NCBI RefSeq assembly: GCF_947500075.1
Contig: NZ_CANMQS010000015.1
Coordinates: forward strand, 1-45,073
Direction of reading: 5' to 3'
DNA length: 45,073 nucleotides
Source: an uncultured Sulfitobacter sp.
GTDB lineage: Bacteria; Pseudomonadota; Alphaproteobacteria; Rhodobacterales; Rhodobacteraceae
In this document: one piece after another, positions 25,298-34,598 of the stretch
Layout: the number at the start of each line of letters is the position of its first letter
Position numbering within the stretch: position 1 is the stretch's first letter
The notes under the pieces: generated by a model
What the model saw: only the letters and a program-made list of their open reading frames with translations
Database searches by the model: none
What the model was told of the DNA's origin: nothing
Program-made: the position numbers and the translations under genes

Positions 25298-25429
25298 CGA
25301 AGCCAGCCCCCTCCATTGCGCAAGACGAACCCCTTTCTGGCGTCAGCCGCAATCAGCTTGGCGCCACGCAATACGCTGGGTCTGTTGATCCTGCCCTGCG
25401 GATTGTTGTTCGTGCTTTTCTTTGTGTGA
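25294..25429 (+). pseudogene. Possible PotB-like ABC permease remnant cut by IS30 element
   Basis: ATG 25294 opens MTKPAPSIAQDEPLSGVSR. In the +1 frame, 25365-25426 then reads PRNTLGLLILPCGLLFVLFF, which closely resembles the first membrane helix of PotB-type permeases. A frameshift between the two would explain this. The sequence stops at the left end of the IS30-family element. No remainder of a permease appears on the other side. Together with the upstream ATPase remnant it suggests a decayed uptake system for the DUF917/HyuA pathway. Confidence 0.4.
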
Positions 25430-25442
25430 AGGCTCAAGGGTC

Positions 25443-26497
25443 GTTGCGACAGTTTCCGCTATCTCAGTTTCAACATCTCTGCTCTGAATGCTTCGGTTGG
25501 GGTTCGCCATCCGAGGCACTTTCTGGGTGTGCCGTTCAGGCGGTCGCAAATCGCCTTCATATTGCGATTTGAGAGCGCCGCCAGTTGCGTGTCTCGGGGC
25601 AGATAGCGCCGCGCCCGTTTGTTTAGGTTTTCAACTGAACCCTTTTGCCACGGTGCCTGTGGATCGCAGAACCATGCCTCTGTGCCTATCCCAGGCTTCA
25701 GTTTGCGCCAGTTCCTGAACTCAAAGCCGCGATCAAAGGTGATGGATTTCCGGGCTGGTTGGGGCAGGGGCTCCATCACGCCCATCAACCTGTTCATCAG
25801 GTGCGTCGTGCTGCGATCGTTGTTGCGGAAGAGGACAGCAAAACGGGTCTTGCGCTCGACCGGAGAGGCGACATTCATCTTGCCCTGAGCGCGTTCAAAG
25901 ATCATCAGATCACCTTCCCATTCGCCAAATGTCTCGCGGGTATCAACGTAGTCAGGACGTTCGTGGATGGACCGATCCGGCGGGAACACAAGGCCACGGG
26001 GCCTGCGTGAATGATGCGGACGCCGCTTTTTGCGACGGTTGGGCAGGTAGCGCGCCAGCTCTCTGGATTGGCCATCCGGGCTGTAAACATAGGCGTAGAT
26101 CGTTTCGTGGCTGACGCGCACGGGCTGGCCTTCAAACTGCAATCGGCCTGCGATCTGTTCTGGCGACCAGCCTTCTTTGAGCTGCTTAATCACTGCCTTT
26201 CGCAAGCCATCCAAACGTACCAGTTTGCGACGGCGGGCGCGTCGAGCCGTCGCATAGTCCTGCGCGTTAACTCCATAGTACCCATTCAGATAAGGGATCT
26301 CTTCATCGTTGTAATAGTTGCGCTTGATCTCGCGGTAGACTGTGGATCTATGCCTGCCAATCTCGGCCGCAATTTCACCGATTGATAATTTAGCATTCAA
26401 CATATCTTCAATCTTGCGCCGCTCGCGCAGGTTCAGCTCTCTATGCGCCATCTTTCATTCTCCTTGCTTTCCAGCAAGATAGGGGAAATTTCGCAAC
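25443..26497 (-). mobile_element. IS30-family insertion sequence
   Basis: One transposase ORF of 330 residues is flanked by imperfect inverted repeats. The left end, 25443-25464, reads inward GTTGCGACAGTTTCCG and on to CTATCT. The right end, 26477-26497 read inward on the opposite strand, is GTTGCGAAATTTCCCC and on to TATCT. The minimum length is about 1,055 bp, usual for IS30. The exact tips are uncertain because weak matching continues outward, and no clear target duplication is visible. The element separates the decayed transporter remnants from the Liv importer operon. Confidence 0.85.
25459..26451 (-). CDS. IS30-family transposase
   Basis: A 330-residue IS30 transposase. The N-terminal helix-turn-helix is LNLRERRKIEDMLNAKLSIG and IAAEIGRHRSTVYREIKRNY. 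DDE residues lie in WEGDLMIF, ITFDRGFEF and GSVENLNKRARRYLP. The length is normal and no frameshift is seen, so it may be active. The stop codon lies inside the left inverted repeat. Confidence 0.95.
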   Translation of the reverse strand: MAHRELNLRERRKIEDMLNAKLSIGEIAAEIGRHRSTVYREIKRNYYNDEEIPYLNGYYGVNAQDYATARRARRRKLVRLDGLRKAVIKQLKEGWSPEQIAGRLQFEGQPVRVSHETIYAYVYSPDGQSRELARYLPNRRKKRRPHHSRRPRGLVFPPDRSIHERPDYVDTRETFGEWEGDLMIFERAQGKMNVASPVERKTRFAVLFRNNDRSTTHLMNRLMGVMEPLPQPARKSITFDRGFEFRNWRKLKPGIGTEAWFCDPQAPWQKGSVENLNKRARRYLPRDTQLAALSNRNMKAICDRLNGTPRKCLGWRTPTEAFRAEMLKLR

Positions 26498-26556
26498 CCA
26501 GTTTAGAATGTGCCCCCGCTACAGCCTCCGATACTGAGAATGAGGTTTATGTTAAA

Positions 26557-27261
26557 TTACGCCCCGAAGTAGCTTTTTGCCAGCTGGTCATCCTTGGCCA
26601 GCTCTTCTGCCGTACCCGTGGCTGTGACGTGGCCGCCTTCCAGCACGTAGAGGCGGCTGGCGAGGGACAGGGCGAAGTTTGCGTTTTGCTCGGTCACGAT
26701 GACGGTGAGGCCAAGTTCGGCGCTGAGCTTACGAAGGACCTCAGCGATCTCGTTGCAGACCTTGGGGGCCAGACCGATGGTCGGTTCATCCACCAGCAGG
26801 ATTCTTGGCGAGGTCATCAGCGCGCGGCCGAGTGAGACCATCTGGCGCTCACCCCCTGACTGGGTCGACGTCTCCTGCCCCTCGCGTTCTTCCAATCGGG
26901 GAAAGAGACGGTGCACGGCGGCCATGTTTTTCTCGATGTCTTCCCGCGCGGTATAGGCACCGACCAGAAGGTTGTCGCGGACGGTCATGTGGGGGAACAG
27001 GTTGAACCGTTCAGGCGCGTAGCCGATGCCGCGTTTGACCATCTGGGAGGATTTGAGACCCGTCACATCTTCGCCGTTCAACCGGATCGTGCCGGTGGTT
27101 TTGACCAGCCCCATGATGCAATCCAAGAGGGTGGATTTGCCCGCACCATTCGCGCCAACGATGGCGATTGTTTCGCCCGGTTCGACACTAATGCTCACGT
27201 TAGAGAGGGCCTGGGCCTTGCCGTAGAAAGCGCTGAGGTTGTCGATGTCGATGATGCCCAT
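26557..27261 (-). CDS. livF: LivF-like ABC importer ATPase
   Basis: A 234-residue ATP-binding protein of the branched-chain amino-acid/amide importer class (LivF/UrtE type). Walker A is GANGAGKSTLLDCI, the signature motif is QSGGERQMVSLGRALM, and Walker B is RILLVDEPTIGL. It is the last gene of the five-gene importer operon and starts at the base after the LivG-like stop. It drives uptake with the LivG-like subunit in the cytoplasm. Confidence 0.93.
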   Translation of the reverse strand: MGIIDIDNLSAFYGKAQALSNVSISVEPGETIAIVGANGAGKSTLLDCIMGLVKTTGTIRLNGEDVTGLKSSQMVKRGIGYAPERFNLFPHMTVRDNLLVGAYTAREDIEKNMAAVHRLFPRLEEREGQETSTQSGGERQMVSLGRALMTSPRILLVDEPTIGLAPKVCNEIAEVLRKLSAELGLTVIVTEQNANFALSLASRLYVLEGGHVTATGTAEELAKDDQLAKSYFGA

Positions 27262-27990
27262 TTATCCCTCCCCCAGATAGGAGGCGCGGACGGCGTGGTC
27301 TGCCAGCACCTCTTTGAAGCTGCCGTTGGCCAGAAGTGTGCCGCGTTCGATGGCGATGGCGCGGTCGATCAACGGCTCCATCGCGGGCAGATCGTGGCTG
27401 ACCATGAGGAAGGTGAAACCGCGCTGGCGGAGGTCCTGGATCAGTTCCGCGATCATGGCGATTTCGCCGGTGGTGAGGCCTGCGAAGACTTCGTCCAGCA
27501 GCAGGACTTTCGCCCCGGTGGCAAGTGTCCGGGCGAATTCGAGTTTGCGCAGGTCGCCCATGGCCAACTCGGTCGCAGGGCGGTCGAGGTCGGCGGTGGC
27601 GAAGCCAACCGATTGTGCGATCTCCCCCTCGCGCGCGGTGTCGCCGGTGCCGAAGATCATGGCGCGCAAGCTGTCCGGCATCAGGCCCACGCGGATGTTT
27701 TCGCGCACGCTGAGGTCCGCAAAGGGGCGGGGGACCTGATAGGTGCGGCTGACGCCTTTGGCGATGCGGTCAGGGGTGGACAGGGTTGAGATTTCCTCCC
27801 CCATAAACGTGATCGTGCCGGAGGTCTGGCGCAATTCGCCCATGATCTGACTGAACACGGTGGTTTTGCCCGCGCCATTGGGACCGATGAGGCCGAGGGA
27901 TTCACCCTGCGCCAGATCGAAGCTGAGGTCGTTTGTGGCCGTGAGGCCGCCGAAGCGTTTCACGAGGTTGCGGATTTCGAGGGCGTTCAT
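27262..27990 (-). CDS. livG: LivG-like ABC importer ATPase
   Basis: A 242-residue ATP-binding protein. Walker A is GPNGAGKTTVFSQI, the signature segment is diverged (ELAMGDLRKLEFARTLATGA) and Walker B is KVLLLDEVFAGL. The signature MGDLR in place of the usual LSGGQ/LSYGQQR type is typical of the LivG group. Start 27990 overlaps the LivM-like stop (ATGA). An upstream in-frame start at 28128 lies inside the permease gene and is not used. Confidence 0.92.
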   Translation of the reverse strand: MNALEIRNLVKRFGGLTATNDLSFDLAQGESLGLIGPNGAGKTTVFSQIMGELRQTSGTITFMGEEISTLSTPDRIAKGVSRTYQVPRPFADLSVRENIRVGLMPDSLRAMIFGTGDTAREGEIAQSVGFATADLDRPATELAMGDLRKLEFARTLATGAKVLLLDEVFAGLTTGEIAMIAELIQDLRQRGFTFLMVSHDLPAMEPLIDRAIAIERGTLLANGSFKEVLADHAVRASYLGEG

Positions 27991-28931
27991 GTGCGTGCCC
28001 CCCGCAGTTTGGCCCAGCCGCTGTCGATGATCGCCATGATGCCTTTGGGTTGGTACATGTAGAGCAGCAGCGCGATCAGCCCGTAGACAAAGAACCGCTC
28101 CTGCCCCGGCAGGAAGGGGCGGAGCCATTCGAGCATGAACACCATGAAGAACGCGCCGATGATCGGTCCGAGGATGGTGCCTGCCCCGCCGATCAGCACC
28201 GCGACGATGATCTGGAACAGCACGTTGATGTCAAAGAACGCGCGCGGGGTGATCGTGCCGAGGTAGTGGGCGTAGAATGCACCGCCCAGCCCGGCGATGG
28301 CGGCGGAGACGAGGAAAGCGAAGCTTTTGAGGCGGGTGGTGGAGAGGCCCGATCCGCGCACGGATTCCTCGTTCATGCCGATGGCCCAGAGTGCTGTGCC
28401 CAGCCGCGTGCGCATCAGGAGCCAGGCGAAAAGGGCGATGGCGAGCATGAGACCTGCTGCGAGGTAATAGCCGTTTTCCGCGCCGCGCGTGAGGGCCGGC
28501 AGGCGGGAGATGCCACGGGTGCCGCCTGTCAGGTCCGGGCGGACGACGGGCACAAGTTGATACATCAGTTCCATGACCGCCAGCGTGACGAGGGCGAAGT
28601 AGCTGCCTTTGATGCGCAGGGCAGGCAGGAGGACGATCAATCCGCCGATCATGGTGAAGAGGACCGCGAGGGGGATCGAAGCCTCGACCGGGAAACCATA
28701 GCGGCGGGTCAGGATCGCGGTGGTATAGGCGCCGATGCCCACAAGGAACGGGTGGCCGAAAGAGATGTAGCCAGTGCGGCCGGAGAGGATGTCCCATGAG
28801 ATGGCGAAGATGGCGAGGTAGCAGGCGAAGATCATCGTGCGCAGGGTGCCGTTGCCGACGAATTGCGGCATGGCGAACATCAGCGCGATGAAGGCGGCCC
28901 AGAGGAGGAAGTGGTGCGGGCGGAGGTTCAT
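27987..28931 (-). CDS. livM: LivM-like ABC importer permease
   Basis: A 314-residue membrane permease. Several hydrophobic helices are visible, with family segments such as ISWDILSGRTGYISFGHPFL, IGAYTTAILTRRYGFPVEA and ALWAIGMNEESVRGSGLSTT. GGAGTILGPIIGAFFMVFML is the usual LivM C-terminal region. The ATG at 28931 has GGAGG upstream and is preferred to 28961. The gene is separated from the LivH-like gene by 225 bp that hold a long inverted repeat, unusual inside a transporter operon. Confidence 0.92.
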   Translation of the reverse strand: MNLRPHHFLLWAAFIALMFAMPQFVGNGTLRTMIFACYLAIFAISWDILSGRTGYISFGHPFLVGIGAYTTAILTRRYGFPVEASIPLAVLFTMIGGLIVLLPALRIKGSYFALVTLAVMELMYQLVPVVRPDLTGGTRGISRLPALTRGAENGYYLAAGLMLAIALFAWLLMRTRLGTALWAIGMNEESVRGSGLSTTRLKSFAFLVSAAIAGLGGAFYAHYLGTITPRAFFDINVLFQIIVAVLIGGAGTILGPIIGAFFMVFMLEWLRPFLPGQERFFVYGLIALLLYMYQPKGIMAIIDSGWAKLRGART

Positions 28932-28961
28932 ACGGTGGCCTCCGGGCGATTTGAAGCGCAA

Positions 28962-29095
28962 GCGTATGCGCCAGACCCGGCCTCGGGAGGGGTTGGGCTT
29001 GGTTGGACAGTCTTTTTGGCCAAAACAGTTGCAGTGCTTTTGACATCCGTTTCAAAAGACCCTCCCGGGGGGGAGGTCGGGTCTGGCGCATGCGC
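28962..29095. repeat. Long inverted repeat between livM and livH
   Basis: The left arm at 28962-28990 (GCGTATGCGCCAGACCCGG and on) pairs with the right arm at 29061-29095, which on the other strand reads GCGCATGCGCCAGACCCGA and on. Inner arms GTCTTTT (29010-29016) and AAAAGAC (29054-29060) extend the structure. The right arm also contains a smaller CCTCCC/GGGAGG palindrome. The whole could form one hairpin of over 30 pairs in the importer mRNA. No ORF is supported here. Confidence 0.8.
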
Positions 29096-29156
29096 GCCGG
29101 TTGCTCTTTGGAGTGACGGTTGTGTGAAAACGCGGGTGTTGTGGGGACGGTTCATG

Positions 29157-30008
29157 CTAATGCTCCTCCCGCCCAAACAGCCCCTGCGGCCGCATGATCA
29201 GCACCCCGATGATCAAGAGCATCGTGAACACCCCGCGCAGCTCCGGTGCCCAGACGGCGACCACGATGATCTCCAGAAACCCGATGATATGCGCCACGAT
29301 CAACGTGCCGATGATCGACCCGATCCCGCCGACGATCACAATGGCGACCGAGATAATCACGGGCGCCACCCACATGGTAGGCGAAAGCTGCGTGTAGCTG
29401 GCAAAGAACACGCCGCCTGCCGCACCCAACCCGCCTGAAATGGCCCATGTGATCATGTTGATCCGATCCGGGTCCACGCCCGAAATCGCCGCACCCTTCT
29501 GGTCCATCGACACGGCCTGCATCGCGCGGCCTGTGTGGGTGCCCCGAATGAAAGCGTACAAGGCGAGGATAATCACCCAGCTCATCACCGTTGCGGCCAG
29601 AATGTTATACGTCACCTGCGCGCCCGAAATCGTCACGACACCGGGGATGATCGGCAGCAGGATCTTGGAGGCATCGCCAAACAGCAGCACGACAGCCGAC
29701 TGCATGATAACGGCCAGGATCAGGGTCGAAATCTCCACCGCGACCGGATCACCCTTGAGCGGTTTCACAATCAACCGATGCTTGAGCAATCCCATGATCG
29801 CGCCCACCACCACGGCCCCCAGAAAGCCCACAACCTTGGGCATGCCAATCTGCTGGGACAGCCAGAAATAGATGTACCCGCCCACCATGATATAGGCGCC
29901 ATAGGCCAGGTTCAGCGTCCGCCCGATGGAGAAGATGAGCATGAAGCCCATCGCAATCAGGGCGTACAGGCCGCTGAGCAACAGCCCCTGAATGATGATC
30001 TGCATCAT
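29157..30008 (-). CDS. livH: LivH-like ABC importer permease
   Basis: A 283-residue membrane permease with family N-terminus LLLSGLYALIAMGFMLIFSI and GRTLNLAYGAYIMVGGYIYF. AMQAVSMDQKGAAISGVDPD is the cytoplasmic loop that contacts the ATPases. Several membrane helices are visible. It is the second gene of the importer operon, 70 bp after the binding-protein gene. The start may be either of two adjacent ATG codons. Confidence 0.92.
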   Translation of the reverse strand: MMQIIIQGLLLSGLYALIAMGFMLIFSIGRTLNLAYGAYIMVGGYIYFWLSQQIGMPKVVGFLGAVVVGAIMGLLKHRLIVKPLKGDPVAVEISTLILAVIMQSAVVLLFGDASKILLPIIPGVVTISGAQVTYNILAATVMSWVIILALYAFIRGTHTGRAMQAVSMDQKGAAISGVDPDRINMITWAISGGLGAAGGVFFASYTQLSPTMWVAPVIISVAIVIVGGIGSIIGTLIVAHIIGFLEIIVVAVWAPELRGVFTMLLIIGVLIMRPQGLFGREEH

Positions 30009-30078
30009 GGTGTTTGCCAGTATTGGAAGGTGTCGGGAAAAGGATGAGGCGGGCGCGTCCGGCCCGCCTCAACAGGGA

Positions 30079-31359
30079 TTATTTCACCCAGCTTGGCACT
30101 TCAAATTCGGTATTTGCATACTCGAACGGATAGACCACCCCGACGGAGCCGTCTTCTTTCCACTGGATGACCACCATCGAAGGCTGCGCATCCTCATAGG
30201 GTGCGGTCAGATCAAACAGCGCGTTCTGGGGATAGGTGCGCTGGGTCACTTCCTCAACCTCACCATGCTGCCAGAAGCCGTAGCGCAGCCACAGCTTGCC
30301 GTCTTTCTCCAGCTTCAGGTCCTGCTTGAGCATCGCCGCGTTCCACGCTTTGACGTCACCAAAACCACCCGCTTCTGCCGCGGCGGCCATGGCCTGCTTG
30401 AGACCGTGATAGGCGTTGAAGCCGTTGAAGTGCGGCATCTTGGGGCGGCTGTCATAGCGCGCCTGATAGTCGGTCACGAACTGGGCGCTGACCGGGTCGA
30501 GCTCAAACCCCACGGAAGGGATCGGCGACAGGGTGGAAATCCCACCGCCCGCACCGCCGGTGTCTTCCCAGTATTCCAGCCCAAGAGCCGAAACGTTCAC
30601 ACCTGTCATCGCCATCGGCACCTGCAACTTCACATACTGCGAAGAGATGACCTGTGAATTCACCGAAGACACCTGATAGATGAAATCCGCTCCCGAGGCC
30701 TGCGCCTTGGAGAAGATCGGCGCGAAATCGACGGTGCCGATGTCGTAGTTGATGATCTCTTTCACTTCGATGCCCGCAACCGGACCCAGCGCATCGGTGA
30801 CCAGCCCGGTGATTGCCTCACCAAAGGCGGTATCCTCGGCCAGAATGACCACGCTTTCCCAGCCCATCTTGGCCTTCAGCACATCCGCACCAAAGTTGAT
30901 ATAGAGCGTCGCCAGCGCTTCGTCGCTTGCGATGTTCATGAAGTAAGGCGCCATCAGATCGGGGTCTTCGACCACCATGTCGATGATGCCGATATAGGAC
31001 GTCCAGGTGTCCAGCGTCGGGATCTGGAACTCCTGCATCCGTGGCAGCCAGCCGAGCGAGACGTCGTCAATCGAGCCGGAGATGATGAAATCCACCTCTT
31101 CGCTCTCGGCGAGATACTCATAGGCTTTGACGCCTTCGGTTACGTCTTCACCGGTGTCGGCGCTCACAAGCGTGATCTGTTCGCCCATCACACCGCCCGC
31201 GGCGTTCAGCTCATCAATGGCCATTTCCGCCCCGCGCAGGGTCGAAAGCCCGGTGTCGGAGCTGAGTGATCCGATGAAGCCCACCTTGATTTCTGCCATG
31301 GCCGTGGTGGCCATGAGGGTAGCGGCCACTGTGGTGGCGATCCCGTATTTGAATGTCAT
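30079..31359 (-). CDS. LivJ-type periplasmic substrate-binding protein
   Basis: A 426-residue protein with a signal peptide (residues 1-22, ending ATTAMAEIK). The fold is type I periplasmic binding (LivJ, AmiC, UrtA group): VGFIGSLSSDTGLSTLRGAE, MAIDELNAAGGVMGEQITLV, ESVVILAEDTAFGEAITGLV. It selects the substrate for the LivHMGF-like importer; this family takes amino acids, amides, urea and related small molecules. Its promoter carries the CTGTATACAG operator 51 bp before the start, which links it to the GntR regulon. Start ATG 31359 has GGGAG upstream; the open frame to 31443 would include the operator. Confidence 0.93.
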   Translation of the reverse strand: MTFKYGIATTVAATLMATTAMAEIKVGFIGSLSSDTGLSTLRGAEMAIDELNAAGGVMGEQITLVSADTGEDVTEGVKAYEYLAESEEVDFIISGSIDDVSLGWLPRMQEFQIPTLDTWTSYIGIIDMVVEDPDLMAPYFMNIASDEALATLYINFGADVLKAKMGWESVVILAEDTAFGEAITGLVTDALGPVAGIEVKEIINYDIGTVDFAPIFSKAQASGADFIYQVSSVNSQVISSQYVKLQVPMAMTGVNVSALGLEYWEDTGGAGGGISTLSPIPSVGFELDPVSAQFVTDYQARYDSRPKMPHFNGFNAYHGLKQAMAAAAEAGGFGDVKAWNAAMLKQDLKLEKDGKLWLRYGFWQHGEVEEVTQRTYPQNALFDLTAPYEDAQPSMVVIQWKEDGSVGVVYPFEYANTEFEVPSWVK

Positions 31360-31409
31360 AAACGTCTCCCTTGCTGTTGGCTGCGCCCCTTTTGGGGTCT
31401 CACTGTATT

Positions 31410-31419
31410 CTGTATACAG
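31410..31419. promoter_or_regulatory. GntR-type operator before the ABC importer operon
   Basis: CTGTATACAG, flanked by TATT on the left and TACA on the right (GTATTCTGTATACAGTAC). The same core and left flank occur at the BMC operon promoter (41343-41362). Confidence 0.75.
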
Positions 31420-31480
31420 TACACAACTCTGCAAAGGGATCAACGATTATGAATCGATTCCGTCAAACTTGGTGATGGGT

Positions 31481-31828
31481 CTAGTCGGTCACCGCAACGC
31501 AACAGGCTTCGTCCAGAATGAACACCTGTTGGGGGTCCAGCATCTGTGGTGCATTGTCGATGTACCACTTCGCGCTCTCTTCGTTGTGCAAAGCCAGCAG
31601 CCCCAGCAAATCGCGGGCATTGGCGGGATATCCACGACGCTCTTCAATCTCCGGTTTGCCCTGTGCGGCAGCCATGATCTGCGCCAGCACCCCGCCACTG
31701 GTGCCTGCGGCGCGGGTCTGCACGGTGACGGGGTGGGAGTCCAGAGGTTGAAACTGTATCCCAACCCAGCCGTCGCGGACCCAGGTTGGAGAAGAGCCAT
31801 GCGGGGTGGAGATGATTTCAAATAGCAT
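31481..31828 (-). CDS. Hypothetical 115-residue protein
   Basis: I do not recognise this protein. It has no signal peptide and no membrane segment. It starts [20 protein letters not shown] and ends with two adjacent cysteines ([10 protein letters not shown]). It lies upstream of the importer binding protein on the same strand, with the GntR operator between them, so it is probably a separate unit. It is divergent from the chemoreceptor gene. Coding is supported by an uninterrupted frame and family-like codon use. Confidence 0.6.
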   Translation of the reverse strand: MLFEIISTPHGSSPTWVRDGWVGIQFQPLDSHPVTVQTRAAGTSGGVLAQIMAAAQGKPEIEERRGYPANARDLLGLLALHNEESAKWYIDNAPQMLDPQQVFILDEACCVAVTD

Positions 31829-31971
31829 CTGTGGAGCCTAACGCGGTGCTGGCGGTCAGGGCAAATGGAGAATGCAGCGACAGATGCCGCCTGAAAACAG
31901 GTTGCGCCATACAGACAAAATTAAGGGCGGCTTGTTACCCAGCAGCATGGGAATCTGCAGATGGGAAAAAC

Positions 31972-34542
31972 ATGGCGCGTTGGTTTGAAAATCTTTCATT
32001 GAATCGCAAGGTCTTGGCTGTGATCAGCGTCCCTTTGACGTTGATGGTTGTTGTGGGTCTGGTTGCGGTGGTCGTTCTGCAATTCATCTCCTACAGCGCC
32101 AGATGGGTCGATCACACCCATCGTGCGATGGCAAAAAGCGATGGAATCGTTGCTGCCGCCGTTGACATGGAAACCGGCATGCGTGGTTTCCTTCTGGCGG
32201 GTCAGGAGAGTTTTCTGGAACCCTATGTCGCTGGCGAAAGCCGGATTTTCAGCGCGCTTTCCGAACTGCAAACAACCGTTTCAGACAATCCGCCGCAGGT
32301 TCAAAGGCTGCGGGAGGCGGAACAGATCATCGCCGAATGGCAGCAGGAAGTTGTCCAGTTCCAGATTGATCTGCGCCGGGAGATCGGTGATGCGGAGACA
32401 ATGAACGACGTCGCCGACATCGTCAGCGAGGCGCGCGGCAAGACTTTCTTTGACAGCTTCCGCGGACAGATCGCCCTTTTCATCAAGCGAGAAGAAGATC
32501 TGCTGGTGGACCGAAACGCCATCCTTCAGACCTCCATCAACAGCGGGCGTATGGGGGGGTCAGACGCGCTGAATGCGATCGAATGGGTGGCGCATACCTA
32601 CAAAGTCATTTCGCGGGCGCAGGAAATGCTCGGGGCCGCCATTGATATGGAAACCGGAATGCGGGGGTATCTGCTGGCTGGAATTCCTGAGTTTCTGGAA
32701 CCCTACAACAACGGCGGCACCACGTTCGACACCATCCGGGCTGAGCTGGCGCAAACCGTTGACGACAATCCAGCGCAGGTGCAGTTGCTTGGCGAGATTC
32801 AGGCAACCATTGATGCCTGGCGCGCTGAAGTGGTGACACCGATGATAGATCTGCGGACCCGCATCGGGGATGCAAAGACAATGGATGACATGGCAGATCT
32901 GGTTGGTGAAGCGCGCGGCAAGACGTATTTTGACGCCTTCCGGCTGAAAATGGCGGACTTCAAAGCCGAGGAAGCAGCACTGCTGGAGGTACGCTCGGAG
33001 AACCTTCAGACCGCAAAGACCGTTGCTTCGATCCTGATTGCTGTCTTCGTGGTGACTGCCTGCATCAGCGGGTTCATGTTGGCTGCGCGGGTTGGCAACA
33101 ACATCGCGCGCCCGATCGGCGACATCATCGCCGCCATGCGTGCGATCATCGATGGCGCCACCGATGTCACCATTGACGGGCAGGACCGCAAGGATGAGGT
33201 CGGCGCGCTTGCCAAAGCGGCCTTTGCCTTCAAGGAAAATGCACAAAGGATTGTAGGACTTGCAGAGGCAGATGCGGAGAATTCGCGGAAACTGGAAGAA
33301 TCAGCACGAAGCCTCGCGGCGGAAGCAGAAGCCGCCGCCGAACAGCAAAAAGAGAATGTGAAGAGAGAACAGCGGCGCAAGGATCTGGTGGACAAGCTGC
33401 AAACCTCGATCAAATCCGTGGTGAGCGATGCGCTCGCCGGTGATTTCTCCTCCCGTGTGATCACGGATCTGAGCGATGAGGACCTGATCGAGGTTGCTCA
33501 GACCGTCAACACCATGCTTGAGAACGTGGACGACGGGATTGCCGCAACCCGGCAGGCCATGGGGCGGGTGGCACAGGGCAATCTGACCACCGGGATGCAG
33601 GGTGAATTCAAGGGGGCCTTCAAAGAACTGCAAAGCAACGCAGATGAGATGATCTCAAGCCTCAAGGAACTGATTGGGGGCATCTCCAACAGCACGGAAA
33701 GCCTTGCCCATTCGTCAAGTGAACTGCGCGACACATCCGATGTGCTCTCCCGACAGGCGGAACAGAACGCCGCTTCTCTGGAAGAGACGTCAGCGGCATT
33801 GGAAGAACTCTCCGTGAGCATCAAGCAGGTGGACAGCAACATCGCCCATGCCAACAAGAACGCCCAGACCGCCAGCCAGGATGCGCGGGAAGGCAGCTCC
33901 GTCGCATCAGAAGCGGGCGAAGCGATGCACCGCATCAATGAGGCGTCGAGCGAGATTTCAAAAGTTGTCAGTGTCATTAATGACATTTCCTTCCAGATCA
34001 ACCTTCTGGCTTTGAACGCAGGGGTCGAGGCTGCGCGCGCCGGCGAGGCAGGCCGGGGGTTCTCTGTGGTTGCGTCCGAAGTGCGGCAACTGGCGCAGCG
34101 CGCCAGCGACGCATCGGGTGAAATCGCCAGCGTCATCGCAAAAAGCGACACCGCAGTTGCAGATGGTGTGGAGAAGGTGAAAGCCGCTGAAACCTCCCTT
34201 CAGAACATCTCGCAAAGCGTGCTGGATGTGTCGGGCAATATTGATGAAATCGCCCGCGCCGTGTCCGAACAGGTCAATGGCGTGTCAGAGATCAACACAG
34301 CCGTTGCGCAGGTCGATCAGAATACTCAAAAACAATCGGCCTCTTTCGAAGAAGTCACAGCAGCAAGCGCGCTTTTGTCGGGGGAGGCTGAGACCCTCAA
34401 ACAAGCAAGCAGCCGTTTTGACATCGGGTCAAACGTGGTCAGCATGCGGTCACCCCCGCCCAAGCCCAAAGCTGCACGCCCAAAGGTCAGCGTCGCACAG
34501 CCTCACGTGACAGGTAATCTTGCGGCAGAAGGTGACGCCTGA
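31972..34542 (+). CDS. Methyl-accepting chemotaxis protein with duplicated CHASE3-like sensor
   Basis: An 856-residue transmembrane chemoreceptor. A first membrane helix (about residues 14-36, [20 protein letters not shown]) is followed by two tandem periplasmic CHASE3-like units. Unit 1 (about 50-190) has [20 protein letters not shown] and [12 protein letters not shown]; unit 2 (about 205-340) has [20 protein letters not shown] and [13 protein letters not shown] second helix (about 345-370), HAMP regions and the signalling tip [20 protein letters not shown] follow. No C-terminal CheR pentapeptide is seen. Start ATG 31972 has a GGGA site. It may sense a substrate of the nearby importer (inference). 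Confidence 0.92.
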   Translation: MARWFENLSLNRKVLAVISVPLTLMVVVGLVAVVVLQFISYSARWVDHTHRAMAKSDGIVAAAVDMETGMRGFLLAGQESFLEPYVAGESRIFSALSELQTTVSDNPPQVQRLREAEQIIAEWQQEVVQFQIDLRREIGDAETMNDVADIVSEARGKTFFDSFRGQIALFIKREEDLLVDRNAILQTSINSGRMGGSDALNAIEWVAHTYKVISRAQEMLGAAIDMETGMRGYLLAGIPEFLEPYNNGGTTFDTIRAELAQTVDDNPAQVQLLGEIQATIDAWRAEVVTPMIDLRTRIGDAKTMDDMADLVGEARGKTYFDAFRLKMADFKAEEAALLEVRSENLQTAKTVASILIAVFVVTACISGFMLAARVGNNIARPIGDIIAAMRAIIDGATDVTIDGQDRKDEVGALAKAAFAFKENAQRIVGLAEADAENSRKLEESARSLAAEAEAAAEQQKENVKREQRRKDLVDKLQTSIKSVVSDALAGDFSSRVITDLSDEDLIEVAQTVNTMLENVDDGIAATRQAMGRVAQGNLTTGMQGEFKGAFKELQSNADEMISSLKELIGGISNSTESLAHSSSELRDTSDVLSRQAEQNAASLEETSAALEELSVSIKQVDSNIAHANKNAQTASQDAREGSSVASEAGEAMHRINEASSEISKVVSVINDISFQINLLALNAGVEAARAGEAGRGFSVVASEVRQLAQRASDASGEIASVIAKSDTAVADGVEKVKAAETSLQNISQSVLDVSGNIDEIARAVSEQVNGVSEINTAVAQVDQNTQKQSASFEEVTAASALLSGEAETLKQASSRFDIGSNVVSMRSPPPKPKAARPKVSVAQPHVTGNLAAEGDA

Positions 34543-34598
34543 GATGAGTTCTAGGGCATGTACCCCAATCATGTAGCGAACGTCGGGAGCGGCATTGT

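Noticed and set aside
25276..25572. Plus-strand ORF running into the IS element
   Set aside because: It crosses the IS end and is not in the frame of the permease-like remnant; no coding support.
31451..31460. GAATCGATTC palindrome upstream of the importer
   Set aside because: A single 10-bp palindrome with no second copy at other regulated promoters; likely chance.
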